The notes under the pieces were generated by a model. It ran no database searches, was not told the DNA's origin, and saw only the letters and a program-made list of their open reading frames with translations. From the NCBI GenBank assembly GCA_021107855.1, contig JAIORZ010000002.1:309425-373424 (forward strand): 64,000 nt of DNA. The letters run 5' to 3'. This DNA is from an archaeon (GTDB taxonomy: Archaea > Nanobdellota > Nanobdellia > Pacearchaeales > GW2011-AR1). This document shows positions 56,812 to 64,000 of the stretch, piece after piece. Positions within the stretch are counted from its first letter, which is position 1. Every line of letters starts with the position of its first letter. A program made the position numbers and the translations under genes.

Positions 56812-57720
56812 CTATTTCCCCATCAAAAACTCATGCACACCTTTCGCCGCAACAGCCCCTTCCCCAGCAGCCGTAATCATCTGCCTCATCGCAGAATTCG
56901 TCACATCGCCAGCCGCAAAAACTCCCTCAACATTCGTCTTACAATCCTTCCCAGTAATAATATAACCCTTCTCCATCTCCACACCCAAATTCTTCAAAAC
57001 CTCCGTCGCTGCAACAGCCCCAGCTTCAATAAAAATTCCACTAATCTCTAAAACCCTTTTACCTTTCCCATCAGAAATCTTTAATCCACTAACAATCTCT
57101 TCTCCCAAAACTTCAACAGGCACCGCATCATAAATAATATCAATATTTTCTTTTTCTTTTATCGCAACCAAGCTAACAGGCTCACATCTCATCTCATGCT
57201 TCCGATAAACAACCATAACTTTCTCGCAAATATCGCTCAAATAAAGTGCAGCCTTCGCCGCCGAATCTGCGCCACCAATCACAGCCACCTTTTTCCCCTT
57301 AAAAAAATTCCCATCACAAGTCGCACAATACGAGACACCCTTTCCTAAAAACTCTTTCTCCCCAGGAATATCCAATTGCCTATGCTCCGTCCCAAGCGCA
57401 ACAATCAAACTCTTGCCCCTAACACTTTCACCTTCCCCATAATCCAAAACAAACTCATCCCCTTCCTTTTTTGCCCCAGCAACATCCGCCTCCAAAAACT
57501 CCGCACCAAACTTCTCAGCCTGCCCTTTAACATTGTTCATCAACTCCTGTCCAGACCCAATAAACCCAGGCCAATTCTCAACCTCGCCAGCCAAATTCGC
57601 TGTTCCCCCAAAATTCGCAGAGACAACCAAGACTTTCAAATTATAACGTCCAGCATAAATCGCCGCAGTCAAGCCAGCCGGACCCCCTCCTAAAATCAGA
57701 ACGTCGTATGTTTTTTCCAT
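56812..57720 (-). CDS. trxB: Thioredoxin reductase
   Basis: YDVLILGGGPAGLTAAIYAGRYNL, SYCATCDGNFFKGKKVAVIGGADSA, GVFAAGDVTNSAMRQMITAAGEGAVAA. Confidence 0.94.
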   Translation of the reverse strand: MEKTYDVLILGGGPAGLTAAIYAGRYNLKVLVVSANFGGTANLAGEVENWPGFIGSGQELMNNVKGQAEKFGAEFLEADVAGAKKEGDEFVLDYGEGESVRGKSLIVALGTEHRQLDIPGEKEFLGKGVSYCATCDGNFFKGKKVAVIGGADSAAKAALYLSDICEKVMVVYRKHEMRCEPVSLVAIKEKENIDIIYDAVPVEVLGEEIVSGLKISDGKGKRVLEISGIFIEAGAVAATEVLKNLGVEMEKGYIITGKDCKTNVEGVFAAGDVTNSAMRQMITAAGEGAVAAKGVHEFLMGK

Positions 57721-57814
57721 TTCAACAAAAAACAAAAAGACTTTTTATATCTTCGGTAAGAGTGAAGACGGCACATTACACTAATTATAAAAACCATCTC
57801 AACTAACCACCCAC

Positions 57815-59506
57815 ATGGACTATTCAAAAATTTGTGAAACCTACAAAAAGCTAGAAGAAACGACCAAAGGTCTAGAAAAAACAGAAATATTAGCTAACTT
57901 CCTGAATAAGATTCGCGAAAACTCCGAGTTTATTTATCTAGTGCAAGGAAAATTGTTTGCGGATTACGACAATCGAGAACTTGGAATTTCGCATCAATTA
58001 ATAATTAAAGCAATTGCGCGAGCAGCTGGAGTTGGAGAAGAAGCGGTCATCAACGAGTTTAAAGAACTTGGAGACCTGGGGAAAGCTGCAGAAGTTTTTT
58101 TAGGAAAAACAAAAAAACAAAAAGGCTTATTCGAAGAAAAATTAAGTGCCGAAAAGGTGATGAGAAATCTAAGGAAATTGGTTGAAATTGAGGGGACGGG
58201 AGCTGTTGATTTAAAAATTGGCTATGTTGTCGACTTACTGCTCTCGGCAACCGACGAAGAAGCAAAATACATAGTTCGAACCGTCCTCGGAGATCTAAAA
58301 ATCGGCGTTGGCCCTGGGATTCTAAGAGACGCAATTGTTGTATCTTGTTTTAAACCAAAAGACATAGAGGATAAGAAAGTTTGCGTTAAAGCAGTGCAAG
58401 AAGCGTATGATAAAGCAACAGATTTCGCGGAGGTTTTTGAGAGAGCATGTAAAGATGAATTAGAAAAAATTAAGTTAATTCCTGGGAAACCCCTGAAAGT
58501 TATGCTGTTCCCAAAGGCTACTAGCATTGAAGACGCATTTCGAATTGTAGGAAGACCCGCTGCATTTGAGTATAAATATGATGGGTTTCGGGTGATGGTG
58601 AATAAATCGCAAGACGGTGAAATAAAAGTTTTTACTAGGGCTCTAGAAAATGTTACGCGGCAGTTTCCTGAGATTGTTGAAATTGCTGAGTCAAATATTT
58701 CTGGAAATAATTTTATTTTAGATTGTGAAGCAGTCGGATTCGATGCTAAAACAAATGAATACACTGATTTCCAAGCAGTCAGTCAAAGAATCAAAAGAAA
58801 ATATGGGATTGACGAAATGAGAAAAAGTCTCCCAATTGAATTGGTTATTTTTGACATTGTTTATTTAAATGAAAATAATTTAATCAAAACAACTTTTTTA
58901 GAAAGAAGAAAAATAATTGAGAAGATTGTTAGAGAAGAAGATAAAAAAATTATTTTGGCACGACAGATTATCACCAGCGACGAAAAAGAAGTTGAGAAAT
59001 TTTATAAGAAAGCACTGGATGATAGTCAAGAAGGTCTGATGGGAAAGAATTTGGATGCACCATACAAGCCCGGAGCACGGATTGGTTATGCTGTGAAATT
59101 GAAACCAGAGGACAATGATTTTGATTTAGTGATTACTGGGGCTGAATGGGGAACGGGGAAAAGAGCCGGGTGGTTGACGAGTTATGATATTTCTTGTAGA
59201 GGAAATCATGGGGAATTATTGGGAATAGGAAAAGTTTCCACGGGACTGAAAGAGCTGAGAGAAGAAGGACTTAGTTTTGGAGAGATGACAGATAAATTAG
59301 AAAAAATTATGTTGAAAAGTGAAGGGAGACATATCGAAGTCAAGCCGGAAATTGTTATATCTGTGCAGTTTCAAAATATACAAAAAAGTCCGACGAACTC
59401 TTCCGGATTTGCATTAAGATTCCCCCGAATTTTAAGACTACGACCAGATAGGGGAGTTGAAGATATCACAACAATTGAAGAAATAGAAAAAGAAATTACC
59501 CAATAA
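57815..59506 (+). CDS. lig: ATP-dependent DNA ligase
   Basis: AFEYKYDGFRVMVNK (KxDG), DCEAVGFD, EGLMGKNLDAPYKPGARIGYAVKLK. Confidence 0.95.
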   Translation: MDYSKICETYKKLEETTKGLEKTEILANFLNKIRENSEFIYLVQGKLFADYDNRELGISHQLIIKAIARAAGVGEEAVINEFKELGDLGKAAEVFLGKTKKQKGLFEEKLSAEKVMRNLRKLVEIEGTGAVDLKIGYVVDLLLSATDEEAKYIVRTVLGDLKIGVGPGILRDAIVVSCFKPKDIEDKKVCVKAVQEAYDKATDFAEVFERACKDELEKIKLIPGKPLKVMLFPKATSIEDAFRIVGRPAAFEYKYDGFRVMVNKSQDGEIKVFTRALENVTRQFPEIVEIAESNISGNNFILDCEAVGFDAKTNEYTDFQAVSQRIKRKYGIDEMRKSLPIELVIFDIVYLNENNLIKTTFLERRKIIEKIVREEDKKIILARQIITSDEKEVEKFYKKALDDSQEGLMGKNLDAPYKPGARIGYAVKLKPEDNDFDLVITGAEWGTGKRAGWLTSYDISCRGNHGELLGIGKVSTGLKELREEGLSFGEMTDKLEKIMLKSEGRHIEVKPEIVISVQFQNIQKSPTNSSGFALRFPRILRLRPDRGVEDITTIEEIEKEITQ

Positions 59507-59551
59507 ACTCCCCACAAACTTTTTTAAATCCCAAAATCCTCGCTTCAACAT

Positions 59552-59623
59552 GCGTGGGTAGTTTAGTGGTTAGAATCTGTCGTTGCCAACGATGGGACCG
59601 GGGTTCAAGTCCCCGCTCGCGCA
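59552..59623 (+). tRNA. tRNA-Gly (GCC)
   Basis: Acceptor GCGTGGG/CTCGCGC, anticodon loop TTGCCAA flanked by TGTCG/CGATG, T-arm CGGGGTTCAAGTCCCCG; CCA not encoded. Confidence 0.93.
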
Positions 59624-59640
59624 TTTGTTTCTTGGGAATT
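59615..59640 (+). repeat. 26-bp direct repeat copy 1 (tRNA-Gly 3' end + flank)
   Basis: GCTCGCGCATTTGTTTCTTGGGAATT. Confidence 0.95.
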
Positions 59641-59706
59641 GAAGTTCAAGTCCGAGCAATTAGGTCTTCGAGTAAAATAAAATATTCGAAGACATGATTG
59701 TGAGTA

Positions 59707-59732
59707 GCTCGCGCATTTGTTTCTTGGGAATT
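59707..59732 (+). repeat. 26-bp direct repeat copy 2
   Basis: Identical GCTCGCGCATTTGTTTCTTGGGAATT, 92 bp downstream of copy 1. Confidence 0.95.
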
Positions 59733-59736
59733 AAAT

Positions 59737-60840
59737 CTAAAAATCAGAACTCACAAGAAACTCACCAACATCCTCAGAAATAACTTTCTCCTCCGAAATC
59801 ATCCTAACCAAATCCCTCAAAAAATTAACCCTATCTCTCTCCATCTGCTCATCAAGAGAATCCAAATCATAATCATAAGACGCCACCAATTCATAATCCC
59901 CAAGCTTATAATTTCTAATCAATCTCCCATCCAAAACTTCAGACCTAGTCGTCACAACAGAAACATCCCCAAACTTCTGAACAAGAATCTGCCTTTCATC
60001 CTCCGTAAGACCCTGTGAAGAAAATTCCGAAACCTCTAGCAAAACTGGCTCCTCTATTTCAACAATATCACTCTCTTGCAAAACACTAGACAAAGAAAGA
60101 ATCTCGTCGTCGTTATAAACAAAACTTATTTTCAACTCCCCAGCACTAAAATTCAAATCAAGTGCAGAAAGATTAATTTCCAAAACCCAAAACTCCTCCT
60201 CGGAGTCACCAGAGTCATCCTTTGAGGATAAATAATCCGCACCAAAACCCTCTTCCTCTTCAAAATAAACAGTAGAAACAAAAACAGTACCATTCAAAAT
60301 CTCAAAATCAATATCTTCATCATTAAGCGTTTTGGAACCAATAGCCACACTTCCTGGCACCAGTTCTGCGGTTTGCCCCTCTTCTAAATTATAGACAAGC
60401 GGTCTATCTGCAGAGATATCCCCAGAAACGATTTCCTCCGTTATCTTTTCTTCATCATCTGACGAAACATTAAACACAAACGAAATCTCCGGAGACTCCT
60501 TAGTTCCCATTAAACCATAACCCACCCCCTCTCCAGACAAATTCTTCCCCTCAATATAATACATTCCTTCAACAGACTCTTCAGAAACAATATCCTCTAA
60601 ATCAAATTCCCGTCGTTCTTCGGAATTCTCAAAAACAACCTTAGTCGAAGCAGGAATAAATTCCCCCTTATTTAAAGACAACTCCAACACCCCATCCAAA
60701 ATTTCCCCCTCATGATAATCGGCATTTAATTCTAAAACAGCATAACCCGAAAAACTATTTTGCAGAAAAATAAGACCAAGAGTCGCAACAACAACAATCC
60801 CGAAAACCACAAAATACTTTTTATCTATTTTCAACGCCAT
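59737..60840 (-). CDS. Membrane-anchored secreted protein
   Basis: N-terminal TM FVVFGIVVVATLGLIFLQNSFSGYAV; acidic ectodomain. Confidence 0.65.
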   Translation of the reverse strand: MALKIDKKYFVVFGIVVVATLGLIFLQNSFSGYAVLELNADYHEGEILDGVLELSLNKGEFIPASTKVVFENSEERREFDLEDIVSEESVEGMYYIEGKNLSGEGVGYGLMGTKESPEISFVFNVSSDDEEKITEEIVSGDISADRPLVYNLEEGQTAELVPGSVAIGSKTLNDEDIDFEILNGTVFVSTVYFEEEEGFGADYLSSKDDSGDSEEEFWVLEINLSALDLNFSAGELKISFVYNDDEILSLSSVLQESDIVEIEEPVLLEVSEFSSQGLTEDERQILVQKFGDVSVVTTRSEVLDGRLIRNYKLGDYELVASYDYDLDSLDEQMERDRVNFLRDLVRMISEEKVISEDVGEFLVSSDF

Positions 60841-60841
60841 C

Positions 60842-61516
60842 TCAACTAGTTACCTCAATTATCGTCGTAACATCCGTCAAAACAACACCATCTCCCGAAC
60901 TCAAATAAACCGAAATCACATCCCCAGCCTTAAAATTCACAATCCCCTTCGACTGAACATCATAATCTATCTCAACTCCAGAAGAATCCGCACTCAAATA
61001 ATTTCTAAATCCTACCTCTACGCCATTTTTATAAATAACAATCTCAACACCACCCTCCGCAACAGAGCCTACAATTTCCAAGTTCGTAGAAATCCCCGTA
61101 ACACTTCCGTCTCTCAACATAACATATCCCTTCTCCAAACTTCCTTGAACACCACTAGCCATATTCAAGAAATCCGATTCAGCCATCTCTTCATCAAACC
61201 CAAAATGTAATAACGACTTCGCATCACAAACAGACGCTGGAGCCACACTCTTCTTCATACCCGAGGAAGTAATCACGAAAAGCGGCATCTCGCCATAATC
61301 AACTTCATAAATAACAATACTCGTATTCTCAACTTTCTCTATATCCACCTCGTCGGGCAAATCACTAAAATTAACCTCCGTTATATTTTCAACAACAATT
61401 CCTCTACTTTCTTCAACAAAATCCCTAATTTCCTGCTCCATTCCCCCCGAATCAGCGAACACGCCAACTATCAAAATCATAGAAACAACCAAAAAAGACA
61501 CGACCACTTTATTCAT
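60842..61516 (-). CDS. Secreted protein with N-terminal signal peptide
   Basis: MNKVVVSFLVVSMILIVGVFADSGG. Confidence 0.65.
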   Translation of the reverse strand: MNKVVVSFLVVSMILIVGVFADSGGMEQEIRDFVEESRGIVVENITEVNFSDLPDEVDIEKVENTSIVIYEVDYGEMPLFVITSSGMKKSVAPASVCDAKSLLHFGFDEEMAESDFLNMASGVQGSLEKGYVMLRDGSVTGISTNLEIVGSVAEGGVEIVIYKNGVEVGFRNYLSADSSGVEIDYDVQSKGIVNFKAGDVISVYLSSGDGVVLTDVTTIIEVTS

Positions 61517-61608
61517 CTCAAAAGAACACAATAATTATATTTAAATCTTCCGCGCACTCTCGACGTCATCACTATCAATATTAAATACTCTTTCATGGCT
61601 CCCTTTTT

Positions 61609-61710
61609 ATGCAAATTAAAAAAAATACTAAAAAACTCCTTGTATATTCTTCATTATCCGGATTTCTTGCATTCGGACAGGGATGCGCAACGCACGATAT
61701 CCCGAAATAA
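61609..61710 (+). CDS. Candidate small lipoprotein (33 aa)
   Basis: MQIKKNTKKLLVYSSLSGFLAFGQGCATHDIPK*; TATA-like TTAAATAC (61581-61588) about 25 nt upstream of ATG. Confidence 0.35.
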   Translation: MQIKKNTKKLLVYSSLSGFLAFGQGCATHDIPK

Positions 61711-61780
61711 TCCTGAATATGTTAGAAATGGGTTGGAGTAGAAATTAGAATTGAAGAAACAATTTTTTAACAAATAAATT

Positions 61781-64000
61781 TTAATCGTACTGCACCCAGA
61801 ATGTACAAACACACGTTGTAACTGCACCTGTTAAAGTTTTCGAATAACAATTAAGTATATCTCCCGAACTAAATGAAACCCCACAACTACTCGCCTGATA
61901 CATTGTATCTAATGAAGTTACTTCTGCAGTGTCACATGTCTGCGCAACTCCATCAATTCTCAATTCAAATGCCACATGATTACTCGCATCCGCAGCCCCA
62001 CTACACATCGCAGCAAGGGTAGTCACGGTCCCAGCACAAACTTGCGGAGCTCCCGTTGGTGCTTGACCATTACCCATTGCTAATCCTTGATTGGCAACAA
62101 TTGTTCCTCTTTCCGTGTTGAATGTTGCTTCCTTTGCATACTGACAAGAAGCACCCTGCAAATAACCTGCGATTTCTATATCTCCAGTAGAAAAATTCCC
62201 CTGAATTAGCGGTACGGCATTAACACTTGATTGCTTTAAAATAAAGACGTTATGTAACGTATTACTTTCCGCCGCTTCAAAACCAATTGCTATGACATTG
62301 TCACCAGTATTATCTCTTGCCGCTTCAGAACCAATTCCAATAACTCTTACTCCCGTGTTGCTCTCGCCAGCAAAATATCCTACGGCCACTTGATGAGTTC
62401 CTGTGTTTAAATGACCTGCATTATAACCTATAGCTGTTTGCCCACTAGCTCCTGTATTATTGTAGCCTGCGTAATATCCAACGGCTGTTTGGTAATTTCC
62501 TGTATTTAAATAACCCGCGGAATGTCCCGCGGTTGTTTGGTAATCTCCTGTATTGTCCATGCCTGCTCGATGACCTATCGTTGTTATATAATACCCAACA
62601 TTATTGCCGCCTGCTTGATGACCGATAGCTGTTGATTCAGCTCCTGTGTTTTCGTAGCCCGCATAATGGCCCATAAATACATTTGCACCTCCAGTATTGT
62701 TGTAGCCTGCGTAACTACCCACAGCTGTTAGGCTATTCCCAATGTTAAATTCCCCCGCTTGGTATCCAACCCCCACAGCATCATCACCGCTATTATCTTT
62801 TGTTGCTTCACGACCAATCCCGATAGCCCTGTCTCCTGAATTATCGTAGCCTGCGTTATATCCCACGCCTACTTGATTGCTTCCTGTATTTCTAGTACCT
62901 GCTGAAAATCCGGCGACTGTTTGCGTAATCCCTTCATTTTGGTAACCTGCGCTCATCCCTAGGGCTGCTTGATAACCCCCCGTATTGTTGTAGCCCGCGT
63001 TACGTCCGACGGCTGTTTGTTGGGTTCCTGTATTTAGATAGCCCGCACGATAACCAATGACTGTTTGTTGGGTTCCTATGTTTTCACGACCTGCATAATA
63101 TCCGACGGCTGTTTGTTCGGTTCCTGTATTTTGGTAGCCCGCGTAAGCTCCGGTGGCTGTTTGATAATCCCCCGTGTTTTGGTAGCCTGCCTGATAACCT
63201 ATGGCTGTTTGAGAAACCTGGTCATTACTACGACCTGCCTGAGTTCCTATGGCTGTTTGATAGGTTCCGGTATTTTGATAGCCTGCGTAATATCCCATGG
63301 CTGTTTGAGAAGTTGCTGTATTTTGATAGCCTGCGTAATATCCCATGGCTACTTGATAGATTCCTGTGTTTGAGGAACCTGCGCTATTCCCTGTGGCTGT
63401 TTGATAATCTCCTTCATTTTGATAGCCTGCATTATTCCCTAGGATTGTTTGCCGACTTCCTGTATTATTGTAACCTGCCTGATGACCTATGGCTGTTTGA
63501 TAGAGTTCTGTGTTTAGATAGCCTGCGTAATATCCCATTGCTGTTTGATAATCTCCAGAGTTTTGATAGCCTGCGTAATAACCGACAACTGTCGATCGAA
63601 CTCCCGTATTTTGATAGCCTGCGTAATACCCGGTGGCTGTTTGAGAACTTCCTGTATTTTCACGACCTGCCCAATTTCCTAAAGCCACTTGGTGAAGTCC
63701 CTTATTTTGGTAGCCTGCATTATTTCCTAGGGCTGTGGAATAAGACCCTGTGTTATTGTAACCTGCCCAATATCCTATGGCTGTTTGTCCGCCGGTTCCT
63801 GTATTATAACGACCTGCATAAAATCCGACGGCTGTTTGCTCGCCTCCTGTGTTTTGGTAGCCTGCAAACCGTCCTAATGCTACCGTATAACCTCCCGTGT
63901 TTTCATAACCCGCTTGGTATCCTATTGCTGTTTGTTGAGGTCCCGTGTTTTGGTAGCCTGCTTGATATCCAGTGACTGTTTGTTCAGTTCCTGTGTTTTG
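61781..64000 (-). CDS. Repetitive surface/fibre-like protein, 16-aa repeats (N-terminus beyond window)
   Basis: 740 open codons to the window edge; 36 units like IGYQAGYQNTGDYQTA followed by a Cys-containing C-terminal domain. Confidence 0.85.
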   Translation of the reverse strand, partial: QNTGTEQTVTGYQAGYQNTGPQQTAIGYQAGYENTGGYTVALGRFAGYQNTGGEQTAVGFYAGRYNTGTGGQTAIGYWAGYNNTGSYSTALGNNAGYQNKGLHQVALGNWAGRENTGSSQTATGYYAGYQNTGVRSTVVGYYAGYQNSGDYQTAMGYYAGYLNTELYQTAIGHQAGYNNTGSRQTILGNNAGYQNEGDYQTATGNSAGSSNTGIYQVAMGYYAGYQNTATSQTAMGYYAGYQNTGTYQTAIGTQAGRSNDQVSQTAIGYQAGYQNTGDYQTATGAYAGYQNTGTEQTAVGYYAGRENIGTQQTVIGYRAGYLNTGTQQTAVGRNAGYNNTGGYQAALGMSAGYQNEGITQTVAGFSAGTRNTGSNQVGVGYNAGYDNSGDRAIGIGREATKDNSGDDAVGVGYQAGEFNIGNSLTAVGSYAGYNNTGGANVFMGHYAGYENTGAESTAIGHQAGGNNVGYYITTIGHRAGMDNTGDYQTTAGHSAGYLNTGNYQTAVGYYAGYNNTGASGQTAIGYNAGHLNTGTHQVAVGYFAGESNTGVRVIGIGSEAARDNTGDNVIAIGFEAAESNTLHNVFILKQSSVNAVPLIQGNFSTGDIEIAGYLQGASCQYAKEATFNTERGTIVANQGLAMGNGQAPTGAPQVCAGTVTTLAAMCSGAADASNHVAFELRIDGVAQTCDTAEVTSLDTMYQASSCGVSFSSGDILNCYSKTLTGAVTTCVCTFWVQYD
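62253..64000 (-). repeat. Tandem 48-bp coding repeat array (about 36 copies, approximate left boundary)
   Basis: Repeating AGY(Q/N)NTG..QTA(I/V/M)GY on the minus strand; incomplete at window end. Confidence 0.85.

Noticed and set aside
59642-59706. A second tRNA gene after tRNA-Gly
   Set aside because: Only a T-loop-like GTTCAAGTCC and the acceptor 3' half are present; no D-arm or anticodon arm can be formed.
63065-63975. Two plus-strand ORFs (102 and 220 aa) inside the 48-bp repeat region
   Set aside because: They are antisense readings of the tandem coding repeat; the minus frame has the clean 16-aa periodicity and is open throughout.
62253-64000. Possible CRISPR array (many regularly spaced repeats)
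   Set aside because: Repeat and spacer are one continuous open reading frame with a constant 48-bp period and no unique spacers.

Overview
The window reads as chromosomal DNA from an AT-rich archaeon, probably a DPANN lineage of the Pacearchaeota/Woesearchaeota type. That placement is inferred from gene content and style, not from a search. It is gene-dense. Most of the core is archaeal information processing: aIF2-gamma (partial), S6e, ScpA/ScpB, S27ae, S24e, Spt4/RpoE2, Rpo7, an Fcf1-type PIN protein, UMP kinase, RNase P p30, PheS/PheT, S19e, L39e, L31e, Cbf5, MCM, an RPA-like protein, aMBF1, aRF1, ValRS, NreA, TFE, a DNA ligase and tRNA-Gly(GCC). Two bacterial-type synthetases (AlaRS, LeuRS) are also present. 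The most striking observations are: (1) a LeuRS with a complete RBBP9/YdeN-like serine hydrolase domain inserted in frame at the entrance of its CP1 editing domain; (2) a sigma-54 enhancer-binding-protein-like AAA+/Fis-HTH regulator in an archaeal context; (3) a candidate structured ncRNA at about 8.02-8.21 kb with its own TATA box, a hairpin-loop pseudoknot and a duplicated alternative pairing partner; (4) a TFE with a histone H1-like Lys/Val tail; (5) a five-gene pilin-like cluster including a Cys-rich vWA protein; (6) a perfect 26-bp duplication of the tRNA-Gly 3' end; (7) a surface protein with at least 36 copies of a 16-aa repeat running off the window edge; (8) a conserved leaderless promoter module, AATTTTTATAAAG-N20-ATG, in front of several uncharacterised genes. 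No CRISPR array, IS element or prophage was recognised.
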